A stretch of DNA of 64,000 nt from Lachnospiraceae bacterium (lineage in GTDB: Bacteria; Bacillota; Clostridia; Lachnospirales; Lachnospiraceae), in contig JAGKTQ010000011.1 of assembly GCA_021153325.1 (NCBI GenBank), positions 1 to 64,000 of the forward strand, written 5' to 3'. Shown here piece after piece: positions 15,650 through 24,148 of the stretch. The notes under the pieces were generated by a model. It worked only from the letters and a program-made list of their open reading frames with translations, was not told where the DNA came from and did not search any database. Made by a program: the position numbers and the translations under genes. The first letter of the stretch is position 1. The number at the start of each line of letters is the position of its first letter.

Positions 15650-16702
15650 ATGCAGATAGGAGAAGTAATTCGTTATTATAGAAAACAAAAAAATATGACA
15701 CAAGAAGAAATGGCGAACCGACTTGGAGTAACAGCCCCTGCAGTGAATAAGTGGGAGAATGGAAATTCTTTACCAGATATTATGATGTTGGCGCCAATTG
15801 CCAGATTGTTGGACATTACATTAGAAATGTTGCTGTCTTTTCAGGAAGAATTAACAGAAGAAGAAATCAATAATTTTGTAGTGGAAATGGATAGCAGATT
15901 GAAATGCGAAGCCTATGAGGAAGTATTTCAGTGGGCAAAAAAAGTAATAGAAAAATATCCGAATTGTGAAAGCTTGATCTGGCAAATGGCAGTTGTATTA
16001 GATGCTCATCGGATGACGGAAGAAATTTCTGATGCAGATCAATATGACAACTATATTAAAGACTGGTATGTGTGCGCTTTGTACAGCGAAGATGAGAAAA
16101 TTAGAACGAATGCGGCAGACTCTCTATTTGGTTTTTTTACAAGGAAGGAGCAGTATGAAGAGGCAGAAAAATATCTTGCATATTTTTCAGAACAGAACCC
16201 GGAAAGGAAAAGAAAACAGGCATATATTTATAGCAAAACAGACCGGATAGAGGAAGCGTATAAAGCGTACGAGGAATTATTGTTTTCAGGATATCAAATG
16301 CTTAGCATGGTATTTCACGGTATTTATATGCTGGCAATGCAGGAGCATAATATGGAGAAAGCACATAAACTTGTAGATAAGCAGGCAGAATTAGCAAAGC
16401 TGTTTGAAATGGGGAAATATTCAGAGGTTAGCTGTAGGCTCGATTTAGCAACTGCAGAGAAGGATATAGATACTACGATTGAAACAATGGAAAAGATACT
16501 TGCAAGTATAGATGAGATGGTAGCATTTAGTAAATCTACACTTTACGAGCATATGAATTTTCATGAAGCCAGATATGAATTTGTTGAGGAGATAAAGAAA
16601 AATTTATTAGAAGAATTTCGGGATGAGAAGACATATGGGTTTCTTAAAGATAATGCAAGGTGGCAGGCATTGATTGGAAAAGGAAAAAGAGGTTTCGTAT
16701 GA
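15650..16702 (+). CDS. XRE-family regulator with TPR-like C-terminal domain
   Basis: The 350-aa product has a Cro/CI HTH at residues 1-60 (IGEVIRYYRKQKNMTQEEMA, LGVTAPAVNKWENG) and then about 270 residues of paired helices with tetratricopeptide character (EEVFQWAKKVIEKYPN, EEAEKYLAYFSEQNPE, EEAYKAYEELLF). This is the common Clostridia type resembling peptide-responsive Rgg/PlcR-like regulators, though no pheromone gene is seen. ATG 15650 has GAGGAGG eight bases upstream and is preferred over an earlier in-frame ATG at 15575. It lies upstream of the TlpA-like redox module and might control it. Confidence 0.85.
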   Translation: MQIGEVIRYYRKQKNMTQEEMANRLGVTAPAVNKWENGNSLPDIMMLAPIARLLDITLEMLLSFQEELTEEEINNFVVEMDSRLKCEAYEEVFQWAKKVIEKYPNCESLIWQMAVVLDAHRMTEEISDADQYDNYIKDWYVCALYSEDEKIRTNAADSLFGFFTRKEQYEEAEKYLAYFSEQNPERKRKQAYIYSKTDRIEEAYKAYEELLFSGYQMLSMVFHGIYMLAMQEHNMEKAHKLVDKQAELAKLFEMGKYSEVSCRLDLATAEKDIDTTIETMEKILASIDEMVAFSKSTLYEHMNFHEARYEFVEEIKKNLLEEFRDEKTYGFLKDNARWQALIGKGKRGFV

Positions 16703-16768
16703 TCAGGCAATCTAAGAAACTGTGTTGATAAAAGAATGCAGATAGAGATGGAAAGAAAGGATAAAAAG

Positions 16769-17374
16769 ATGAAATTAAAATTATTTTCAATAATTTTAAT
16801 CGGGCTATTGCTTACCGGATGCGGGAAAAATACTGTATCAGAGCCACAGCTGGAAATTACGGAAGCCGTTTCCGAAGAAGAAAATTCATCAGCTGTACCG
16901 GAAAATACGCAAGAGTCGGAAGCAGAAGAACCATATGTGCTTAATTTTACAGCGACTACCATTGACGGAGAAGAATTTACTTCCGAATGCTTTTCCCAGT
17001 CGAAACTGACGATGGTAAATATTTGGGCGACATACTGTAATCCCTGTTTGAGTGAAATGCCGGATTTAGGAGAAATTGCGACATCCTACGAGCCGTCAGA
17101 GTTTCAGATCATCGGCGTTGTTAGTGATGTTGTAGAAGGTGATAATGAGGAAACGATTCAGGGAGTGCAAGATTTGATCATCGAGACGAATGCGAATTAT
17201 ACGCATTTGCTTTTGAGTGAATCCCTTTACAATAATTTAGTAGGAGCAATAGATTCGGTACCTACTACATTTTTTGTGAATGAAAAGGGCGAGTTGTTGG
17301 GATACGTTGTAGGCGCAAGATCGCGGGAAAGCTGGGAGGAAATTATCGATGAACTTTTGGCAGAAATGGAGTAG
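16769..17374 (+). CDS. TlpA-like thioredoxin-domain lipoprotein
   Basis: The 201-aa product has a lipobox LTGC (Cys18), an acidic linker (residues 20-55) and a thioredoxin fold of the TlpA/ResA type with active site WATYCNPC (Cys90, Cys93) and the cis-proline loop VPTTFFVN. It should work outside the membrane as a thiol-disulfide reductase. ATG 16769 is chosen because AAAGG lies just upstream. It overlaps the next small gene, and the three genes 16769-18380 form a tight operon, suggesting that electrons pass from the Fe-S membrane protein to this thioredoxin. Confidence 0.85.
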   Translation: MKLKLFSIILIGLLLTGCGKNTVSEPQLEITEAVSEEENSSAVPENTQESEAEEPYVLNFTATTIDGEEFTSECFSQSKLTMVNIWATYCNPCLSEMPDLGEIATSYEPSEFQIIGVVSDVVEGDNEETIQGVQDLIIETNANYTHLLLSESLYNNLVGAIDSVPTTFFVNEKGELLGYVVGARSRESWEEIIDELLAEME

Positions 17375-17516
17375 TACGATAAAGAGAATAGCACTGTGGA
17401 AAGTGGGATTTGGATTAGGCGTACTTTTTCTTGTGATAGGATTTTTTGGCGAGCAGTTTACGGATATCTATCGTAAGGCTGTCATGATTTGTCTGGAATG
17501 TATTGGAATTGGGTAG
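17349..17516 (+). CDS. CD1871A-type CxxC motif mini membrane protein
   Basis: This 55-aa gene lies in the gap between two larger ones, starting 26 bases inside the previous reading frame. The product has one membrane segment (VGFGLGVLFLVIGFF) and then the signature YRKAVMICLECIGIG ending in the CLECIGIG C-terminus characteristic of the CD1871A family of CxxC proteins. Family members sit beside NapH-like Fe-S proteins and thioredoxin-like lipoproteins, exactly as here. It probably relays electrons or disulfides across the membrane, which is inference. It is easily missed because of its size. Confidence 0.8.
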   Translation: MNFWQKWSSTIKRIALWKVGFGLGVLFLVIGFFGEQFTDIYRKAVMICLECIGIG

Positions 17517-17528
17517 AAGGAAAGCATT

Positions 17529-18380
17529 ATGAGCAGATTCAGACCAACTAAAATTCGATTATATTTTCAAATATTATACACGATCATAACGAACGGATAT
17601 ATATATGGATATTTGAACGGAAAAATTTATAAGGGTTCCTTAAAGTATGCTTGTGCTCCTGGCTTAAATTGTTATTCCTGCCCTGGGGCATTAGCATCTT
17701 GTCCGCTTGGTGCATTGCAGGCAGCTTTAAATAAGAAAGATTTTGAAATACCATTTGCGGTTTTAGGATTTTTCTTTGTTTTCGGAAGTGTCTTTGGGAG
17801 ATTTGTGTGTGGCTGGCTTTGTCCTTTCGGGTTGTTACAAGACTTATTACATAAAATACCTGTCTTTCGAAAGAAAAAACAACTGCCATGTCATTCTGCT
17901 TTGAAATATGGGAAGTATGTCGTATTGGTTGGACTTGTATTCATCGGTTCTTCTTTTTTGTTCGGCGGCTTTGTGAAAGTACCGGCTTTTTGTAAATACT
18001 TGTGTCCGTCAGGCACATGGATGGGTGCAATTCCACTGTTGAGCACCAATGAACAACTGTGTTCGCAGATTGGGGGATTGTTTTACTGGAAACTTGGTGT
18101 GCTTCTAGTCTTACTCATTTTATCGCTGAAAATTTATCGGCCTTTCTGTCAGTATCTGTGTCCACTCGGAGCAATTTATGGCTGGTTCAACCGATTCAGT
18201 CTGGTGCAGATTCATTGGGAAAAAGAGGAGTGTACATCCTGTATGGCATGTCAGAAAGCATGTCCGGTCAATTTGCCGCCGGAAAAGATTTCTGTTTCTA
18301 CAGAATGTATCAAATGTGGGCAGTGTATAGAAGCATGTCCGTCAGAGTGTTTGCATTTTAGCAATCATAAAGTACGTTAA
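17529..18380 (+). CDS. NapH-like 4Fe-4S membrane protein
   Basis: The 283-aa membrane protein has an N-terminal cysteine group (Cys42, Cys48, Cys51, Cys58), CGWLCPFG (from Cys94), a CKYLCPSG loop and FCQYLCPLG. Two C-terminal ferredoxin motifs follow, CTSCMACQKACP and CIKCGQCIEACP. About five membrane helices lie between them. It belongs to the NapH/CcoG/RnfB-like group of membrane electron carriers. With the TlpA-like lipoprotein and the CxxC mini-protein it likely delivers reducing power to exported thiols. It ends before a terminator at 18431. Confidence 0.85.
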   Translation: MSRFRPTKIRLYFQILYTIITNGYIYGYLNGKIYKGSLKYACAPGLNCYSCPGALASCPLGALQAALNKKDFEIPFAVLGFFFVFGSVFGRFVCGWLCPFGLLQDLLHKIPVFRKKKQLPCHSALKYGKYVVLVGLVFIGSSFLFGGFVKVPAFCKYLCPSGTWMGAIPLLSTNEQLCSQIGGLFYWKLGVLLVLLILSLKIYRPFCQYLCPLGAIYGWFNRFSLVQIHWEKEECTSCMACQKACPVNLPPEKISVSTECIKCGQCIEACPSECLHFSNHKVR

Positions 18381-18430
18381 CTGCAAAAGTGGTCTCATCG
18401 GATAAGGTGCGTGAATGAATAGCAAAAGTC

Positions 18431-18462
18431 AAAGGATGTTGCGTAAAGTAGCATCCTTTTTG
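18431..18462 (+). terminator. Intrinsic terminator of the redox operon
   Basis: AAAGGATGTTGC and GTAGCATCCTTT pair (with G-T pairs) around a short loop. TTTTTG follows. Confidence 0.75.
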
Positions 18463-18550
18463 TTTGAAAAGGATTCCATAGAGTTTCTTGTAAAAACCTC
18501 AATAAAATGCTAACATCTAAGGTAGAAAAAGAAATGCCAGAGGGAGATAT

Positions 18551-19648
18551 ATGAGTAGGAATAGGAAAGTTTTAAATTTCATAATGCTTTTTAGTCTTTT
18601 GCTGGCATTTTTATGCCCTTTTCCAAAGGTTTATGCCGGTGACAATGTACTTGCTCTTTATCAGGAATATTGCAGTCGCTTTGAAAGTATAGAGTATCAG
18701 GATGATATTTCTGAAAATGGGTTTACGATTGTGGAAGAACAGATTTTCCCGATCGAGCTTGCAGGGCAAGGGAACGTGGCAGTCATTCCAGCTTTCGATA
18801 AGCAGTATGATCGTTTGGCATTATTTTTTGCAAAAGAAGACGGAAAAATTTTTTATAAAACAGATCAGTTGGAGACAAATAATCGGAACCGTGGACAGAT
18901 GAAACAGCCAAATCGTAATATTGCGGCGATATCCTTTCAGGATGTGAACGGTGATGAGCGGATGGATATTTTGTTGATTACCTCTTGTGTAAATGATACT
19001 GGCGACTATGCGGGCAAGCCATATAAAGTAGGAGATGTATTGTTTCAAAGTGAGCAGGGAGTCGGATTTTACAGAGATTATCGGATATCGGACAAGATCA
19101 ATCGGTTTGGGATGAACAAAAGTGTAGAGGCGATCACTGCTTTTGTACGGGATGGGTATTCTACCGAGTTCATGTATACTGCAACAACGCTGGCAGAATT
19201 GAAAGAACAGGGGCTTCAGGTTATAGAAGAGCAGTGTTATTCCAGAAGCTTTGCCAAGCTTGGAAAGCTTTTGGTTGTACCGGGAACTTACCGGATAGCG
19301 GATTATGATATTTTTATGATCTATCTTGTAAATGAGCAGGGCTACATTGTTTCCAGCTTGCAGCCAATGGGAGATTATGACAATCTGTATGCCTTGAAAG
19401 GAATTAACTGTCGTGATATTGATGGTGACGGATTGAAGGATATTGTAGTATTGGCGCGATACAGTTATGAAGGAAAAGCCGGAGAGCTCATCGTAGAAAG
19501 TGATTATTCTATTTATTATCAGAGAACCGGAGGCTTCTCTGTGGATACGGATATTAAGAGCATGTATCAGTGCAGTGATGAAGATACGATGGAAGCACTT
19601 GTAGAAAAGGCACGAGCTTATTGGGGGTGGAAAACAGAAGATGATTAA
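18551..19648 (+). CDS. Secreted FG-GAP/VCBS-like protein linked to a two-component system
   Basis: The 365-aa product has a signal peptide (hydrophobic residues 9-24, cleavage near VYAG). It carries two calcium-loop-like motifs, DVNGDERMD (131-139) and DIDGDGLKD (289-297), each followed by a strand, as in FG-GAP/VCBS beta-propeller or dockerin-like repeats. No enzyme motif is visible. It is probably exported and soluble or wall-associated. Its stop overlaps the start of the response regulator gene by 8 bases, so it is the first gene of a five-gene envelope operon and could serve as extracellular sensor or output of that system. Confidence 0.7.
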   Translation: MSRNRKVLNFIMLFSLLLAFLCPFPKVYAGDNVLALYQEYCSRFESIEYQDDISENGFTIVEEQIFPIELAGQGNVAVIPAFDKQYDRLALFFAKEDGKIFYKTDQLETNNRNRGQMKQPNRNIAAISFQDVNGDERMDILLITSCVNDTGDYAGKPYKVGDVLFQSEQGVGFYRDYRISDKINRFGMNKSVEAITAFVRDGYSTEFMYTATTLAELKEQGLQVIEEQCYSRSFAKLGKLLVVPGTYRIADYDIFMIYLVNEQGYIVSSLQPMGDYDNLYALKGINCRDIDGDGLKDIVVLARYSYEGKAGELIVESDYSIYYQRTGGFSVDTDIKSMYQCSDEDTMEALVEKARAYWGWKTEDD

Positions 19649-20300
19649 AATATTGATTGTAGATGATGAGAAACCGATATGTGATCTGATCGATCTGAAT
19701 TTGTCCTCCGCCGGATATCATTGTGAATCTGTGCAGGATGGACTTAAGGCAATTGATCGGATCGAAAAAGAATCGTTTGACTTGATCTTATTGGATATCA
19801 TGCTTCCGGGAGCGGATGGTTACGGCATCATGGAATACATACGTCCTTTGGGTATTCCGGTCATATTTATTACAGCAAAGCATGAGGTAAAAGATAGAGT
19901 CAAAGGGTTGAAGCTTGGTGCAGATGATTATCTGGTGAAGCCTTTTGATGTGGTTGAACTGGTAGCGCGAGTGGAGGCGGTACTGCGCCGTTACAATAAG
20001 ACGGAGCAGAAACTGACTGCCGGAGATGTTGTTGTTGATGTAGAAGCACATAGAGTAACAAAGGGCGGAAGACAGATTGAATTAACAAATAAGGAATTTG
20101 GTCTTTTAGTACTTTTTATGAAAAATAAAAATGTAGCTCTGTTCCGGGAGACTTTGTATGAGAAGGTATGGGAAGACGAGTACTTTGCAGACAGTCGTAC
20201 GCTTGATCTGCATGTGCAAAGATTAAGAAAGAAACTTGGATGGGAACATAGTTTGGTAGCGGTGTACAAGGTAGGATACCGCTTAGAGGTATCGCAATGA
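19641..20300 (+). CDS. OmpR-family response regulator
   Basis: The 219-aa product has a receiver domain with Asp8/Asp9, phospho-acceptor Asp52, Thr78 and Lys100. A C-terminal winged helix follows with EFGLLVLFMKN and TLDLHVQRLRKKL, the OmpR/PhoB output domain. It overlaps the preceding gene by 8 bases and the kinase by 4 bases (ATGA), so the three are translationally coupled. Likely targets are its own operon and the downstream amidase/deacetylase. Confidence 0.92.
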   Translation: MIKILIVDDEKPICDLIDLNLSSAGYHCESVQDGLKAIDRIEKESFDLILLDIMLPGADGYGIMEYIRPLGIPVIFITAKHEVKDRVKGLKLGADDYLVKPFDVVELVARVEAVLRRYNKTEQKLTAGDVVVDVEAHRVTKGGRQIELTNKEFGLLVLFMKNKNVALFRETLYEKVWEDEYFADSRTLDLHVQRLRKKLGWEHSLVAVYKVGYRLEVSQ

Positions 20301-21715
20301 AATTTTCATTAAAATTGTTACTGAGCACCATGATTGTCATGGCAATGGCACTGGGATTTAGCGGATTTTATTTTGTGAATTATGTATTTGAAACATCATT
20401 AGAACGGGAAGCCGGTCAGGCACTGGATGAAAGCAGTATTTTAAGTTTTGCCTTTGAAACGGCTGCGCTTAATGTGCCTGCAACTTACCATGTATTACCG
20501 GACAGCACGGTGGAAGAAATTGCCTCCAATTTGGAAACAGGGGGACGTAGCACCAGCCGTCTTTTGCGTATTTCGGATGAAGAAAAAAATGTGCTCTATG
20601 CCAGTGATGGATTTGAAGCAGACAATGGTCTGTTGATGCAGATAGATGAAAGCACAAAGTCTTATCAGGTTATCCGTATAGGGGACAAATATTATATTCA
20701 TACTGGCGTTTCCCTAAATACGTTAGATAGGATTTTGTATTTGGAGACCATGCGGGATGTATCGGAAGTGTTTAAAGAGAGAGAACTTGGCTTTTCTCTG
20801 TATCGGAAGGTGACTATTATCATGCTGCTTATCGGTACGCTCATCATGCATTTTATTGCTTCCTGGCTTACGAAACCGATTCGGATATTGACAGGGGCAA
20901 CGAAGAAAATGGCAGCAGGAGATTATTCCTATCGTGCGAAACAGATCAGTCAGGACGAATTGGGACAGCTTACGATGGATTTTAACAACATGGCAAATGC
21001 TTTGGAAGAAAATATTGGAAAGCTGGAAGAAGAGATTGAGGCGCGGGAAGATTTTGTAGCTGCTTTTGCGCATGAACTGAAGACACCGTTAACGGCAATT
21101 ATTGGCTATGCGGATATGCTTCGTTCTCACAAACTGGATGAAGAAAAAAGTTTTATGTCAGCCAATTATATTTATACAGAAGGAAAGCGCCTGGAAGCAA
21201 TGTCTTTTCGTCTGTTGGATATTATTGTGACGAAAAGAAATGAAGTAGAATTTCAGGTGGTTTCGGCAGAGTCTATTTTGGGTTATATGAAAGAAATGTT
21301 TGTGGATGGTGGCGAAATAAACTTTTCTTTTCAATATGAAAATGGAACAATATGGGCAGAGGCAAATTTGATCAAAACGGTACTTGTGAATTTGATCGAT
21401 AATGCATGCAAAGCATCCGAAGAAGGAAGTTGTGTGGAAATAAAGGGATATGCGCTTGAGGATGGCTATCGCTTTGCGGTGAAGGATTATGGAGTCGGCA
21501 TTCCAACGGAGGAGCAGCGCAAGATCACGAAGGCATTTTACATGGTAGATAAATCCCGCGCAAGGAGTAAAAATGGGGCTGGTTTAGGTCTGGCATTGTG
21601 TGCAGAAATACTTCGCCTTCATCATAGTGAGTTAGAAATTGAGAGCGAGCCGGGAAAAGGTTCCTGTATCAGTTTTGTACTTCCAAGGCAAGAGGAGGAA
21701 ACAAATGAAAAATAA
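20297..21715 (+). CDS. Two-component sensor histidine kinase
   Basis: The 472-aa product has two membrane segments (about residues 6-30 and 168-192) flanking an extracellular sensor of about 135 residues. A HAMP domain follows (TKPIRILTGATKKMAAGDYS), then HisKA with His259 (FAHELKTPLTAIIGY) and HATPase_c with N, G1 and G2 boxes (NLIDNACKAS, DYGVGIP, GAGLGLAL). It pairs with the OmpR regulator just upstream. The downstream PepSY-like gene overlaps its end by 11 bases, resembling the way YycH/YycI accompany WalK, although sequence similarity to those is not claimed. Confidence 0.92.
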   Translation: MKFSLKLLLSTMIVMAMALGFSGFYFVNYVFETSLEREAGQALDESSILSFAFETAALNVPATYHVLPDSTVEEIASNLETGGRSTSRLLRISDEEKNVLYASDGFEADNGLLMQIDESTKSYQVIRIGDKYYIHTGVSLNTLDRILYLETMRDVSEVFKERELGFSLYRKVTIIMLLIGTLIMHFIASWLTKPIRILTGATKKMAAGDYSYRAKQISQDELGQLTMDFNNMANALEENIGKLEEEIEAREDFVAAFAHELKTPLTAIIGYADMLRSHKLDEEKSFMSANYIYTEGKRLEAMSFRLLDIIVTKRNEVEFQVVSAESILGYMKEMFVDGGEINFSFQYENGTIWAEANLIKTVLVNLIDNACKASEEGSCVEIKGYALEDGYRFAVKDYGVGIPTEEQRKITKAFYMVDKSRARSKNGAGLGLALCAEILRLHHSELEIESEPGKGSCISFVLPRQEEETNEK

Positions 21716-22538
21716 AAAAGTAAAAAAGATAGCCTTTCCTTTGCTTGTCTGTCTGGTAATTGTTTTAGCTATTTGGGGGCCGGAGGCCTTGGCAAAATAT
21801 AAGGACAGGGATATATTAGGGGAGACATATGTGGAGAATGTAGAAGAAGCGGGAGAGGGTTATCGCTATACATTGAATGCCAATGAAAAATTGTACATAT
21901 TGTCTTGCTGTTTAAGCAGTCAGACCATTCCGGAAAGTGAGCTAAATGCATTGACACGTACAGAAACCGAAGAGGTGGATTATCAGAATCTGGAAGGAAC
22001 TTATGCCTTTGTTGTCAATCACAATGGTCCTTCTGGCAAGGAGATCACAGATGAAGAGATTTATGCGACATGCAACGAAGGATTAAGTATGCTAAATGAG
22101 TTGGGCATACTTCCAGATGGAATTAAGGAGATAGGAGCAGATGCTTATGATGCCACTTTGTATTCGGCGATTGATGTGCTGGAGCCCAGAAATAATGTGG
22201 CAGTCTGGAAAGTAAGTCTTTCTAATAGTCAAATGAATGCGGATAAAGAAAACCGCTTGATTGATGCGTATATTGATGCAGACAATGGAAAAATATATGA
22301 GTTTTATGTCAGGACTCCATTGACGTGGGAAGAGATTGATGCAGATTCCATTGTGGAAGAATGGGCAGATTATATGGGACTTAGCAGTCCGGAAGCCTAT
22401 GAGTCGGATAACCCGTTGTTAGAAAGTACGCCATATTTTAAGAAATATGTATTTTCCGGTATGGGAGAAGGCAGAACCATTGTAACACTTGGTTTTTATG
22501 AAGGAATTAATGAGTTATATTTGAAAATTTCAAAATGA
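21705..22538 (+). CDS. Membrane-anchored extracytoplasmic protein, PepSY-like
   Basis: The 277-aa product has one N-terminal membrane anchor (residues 9-25, FPLLVCLVIVLAIWG) and an outside domain. The part INADKENRLIDAYIDADNGK-like, with YIDADNGKIYEFYVRT, resembles PepSY/YycI-type strands. No enzyme motif is seen. I use ATG 21705 because GAGGAGGAA lies directly upstream; this overlaps the kinase gene by 11 bases. A role as kinase accessory or as sensor of wall state is inferred from position. It is followed by a set of 22-bp repeats before the amidase gene. Confidence 0.6.
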   Translation: MKNKKVKKIAFPLLVCLVIVLAIWGPEALAKYKDRDILGETYVENVEEAGEGYRYTLNANEKLYILSCCLSSQTIPESELNALTRTETEEVDYQNLEGTYAFVVNHNGPSGKEITDEEIYATCNEGLSMLNELGILPDGIKEIGADAYDATLYSAIDVLEPRNNVAVWKVSLSNSQMNADKENRLIDAYIDADNGKIYEFYVRTPLTWEEIDADSIVEEWADYMGLSSPEAYESDNPLLESTPYFKKYVFSGMGEGRTIVTLGFYEGINELYLKISK

Positions 22539-22544
22539 TGCAAC

Positions 22545-22597
22545 TTTGATGCAAAAATGATGGTATTTTGATACAAAAATGATGATATTTTGATGCA
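22545..22597 (+). repeat. Tandem 22-bp direct repeats
   Basis: TTTGATGCAAAAATGATGGT-AT (22545-22566) is followed by a second copy with two changes (22567-22588) and a partial third copy TTTGATGCA (22589-22597). The 22-bp period is two helical turns, so a regulator could bind each copy on one face, upstream of the amidase/deacetylase gene. It may be the site of the OmpR regulator encoded just upstream. Confidence 0.7.
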
Positions 22598-22650
22598 GCG
22601 CGCGTGTAATCTTAAATCAACAACAGTTGAGGAGAGAGGAGTATCAAAAT

Positions 22651-24054
22651 ATGTACGAAGGACCATCATTTTCCCATGAGTATGGGTGCAGCATAAAGAA
22701 AAGAGAGAATAGAAGAAGGAGAACGTGGAAAGTCGTCTGTGCCACACTTATGGTCGTGTGCATGGTCAGCATGTCATTTGCATGGACGGAAAATGTGCTG
22801 GCAGCACCGGAGAAAATGATGGTAGAGGAAGTATCTGTGCCAGAGCTTAATACACAGGCAATGGATACGGTTTCTGGGAATGAAGTGTGTGTGGAAGTGA
22901 TGGAAGAAGAATCGGGAGTACCAGTTATTTTTTTGGATGCCGGACATGGTGGAGCAGATGAAGGATGTGCCAGAGCAGGTGTAGCAGAAAAGGACATCAA
23001 TCTGGCAATTGCAAAGCTTGTAAAGAGCAAGCTGGAGGCATTAGGGTATCAGGTCATTATGGCAAGGGAAGATGATACCTATATCGAAAAAGAGGAACGT
23101 GTAAAAAGAGCAAATGAATGTCAGGCAGACATTTATGTGAGCATTCATCAAAATGCTTCCGAGGATACAGGTGTATACGGAATGGAAGTGTGGTATGAGG
23201 GAAACGACGAAATGCGCGACAACAAACGGCTGGCGCAGCTTATACAGCAGCAGACTGTGAAGCAAACAGGTGCATTGGAACGGGAGCTTCGAGGGGATGC
23301 AGATTTTCATGTGACGGGAAGCACAACGATGTCGGCATGCTTGATCGAAACGGGATTTTTATCGAATGCGGTGGAGCGCAACAAGTTGACTACAGAGGAA
23401 TATCAGGAGCAGATTGCAGAAGGAATTGTACAAGGAATTGATTATTATTTTTATCCTAAAACGATGTATCTGACTTTTGATGACGGTCCTTCTGTAGAAA
23501 ATACGAATCGAGTATTGGATGTGTTAAAGGAGAGAAATATTAAGGCAACCTTTTTTTTAGTAGGAGAGAATGTGCGGAAAAATCCGGAAGTAGCACAGCG
23601 TATTGTGGCAGAAGGGCATACTATTGGCATTCATTGTGATAATCATGATTATGATGTGATCTATGCCAGTGTAGACAGTTACATACAGGATTTTGAAGCG
23701 GCACATCAGACAGTGCTTGAAGTAACCGGTGTAGATGCAAAAATATTTCGTTTTCCAGGTGGAAGCATCAATGGCTACAATGAAGATGTGCGAGAGGAAA
23801 TTATAAAGGAAATGACCGCCAGAGGTTATATTTATTATGACTGGAATGCCAGTCTGGAAGATGCAGTCCGACAGGCAGAGCCGGAAGAATTAATAGCGAA
23901 CGGAGTCGAGACTACGCTTGGTCGCAAAAAGGTGATCATGTTAGCTCATGATGTTGTTTATAATACGGGAATCTGTCTGGATGATTTGTTGGACAGTCTG
24001 CCGGAATATGAAATGAAATTATTGACGGAGGAGGTAGAGCCGATTCAATTTTAA
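22651..24054 (+). CDS. N-acetylmuramoyl-L-alanine amidase / NodB deacetylase fusion
   Basis: The 467-aa product has a membrane anchor or uncleaved signal (about residues 26-52), an Amidase_3 domain and a polysaccharide deacetylase domain. Zinc ligands of the amidase are His99 (DAGHGG), Glu113 and His166 (SIHQNAS), with catalytic Glu233 (IETGFLSN). Deacetylase motifs are Asp277/Asp278 (TFDDGP), His328 and His332 (HCDNH), Arg367 (RFPGG) and His433 (LAHD). Both halves look catalytically complete. One enzyme would cut the stem peptide from MurNAc and remove acetyl groups, similar to the CwlD plus PdaA pair that makes muramic delta-lactam in spore cortex. Start ATG 22651 follows GAGAGGAG; an earlier TTG is less likely. 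Confidence 0.88.
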   Translation: MYEGPSFSHEYGCSIKKRENRRRRTWKVVCATLMVVCMVSMSFAWTENVLAAPEKMMVEEVSVPELNTQAMDTVSGNEVCVEVMEEESGVPVIFLDAGHGGADEGCARAGVAEKDINLAIAKLVKSKLEALGYQVIMAREDDTYIEKEERVKRANECQADIYVSIHQNASEDTGVYGMEVWYEGNDEMRDNKRLAQLIQQQTVKQTGALERELRGDADFHVTGSTTMSACLIETGFLSNAVERNKLTTEEYQEQIAEGIVQGIDYYFYPKTMYLTFDDGPSVENTNRVLDVLKERNIKATFFLVGENVRKNPEVAQRIVAEGHTIGIHCDNHDYDVIYASVDSYIQDFEAAHQTVLEVTGVDAKIFRFPGGSINGYNEDVREEIIKEMTARGYIYYDWNASLEDAVRQAEPEELIANGVETTLGRKKVIMLAHDVVYNTGICLDDLLDSLPEYEMKLLTEEVEPIQF

Positions 24055-24148
24055 GTGAAGAAATAATTCCTTGCTTACTGTACAAATAGGATCTATAGAT
24101 GTTAAAATGGGTCTAGGAAAAACAGTAATAAAAGGAATATGATAATAT

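Noticed and set aside
24055..24148. Riboswitch upstream of the MATE gene
   Set aside because: Only a weak promoter could be seen in 94 bases; no recognisable aptamer or terminator hairpin.
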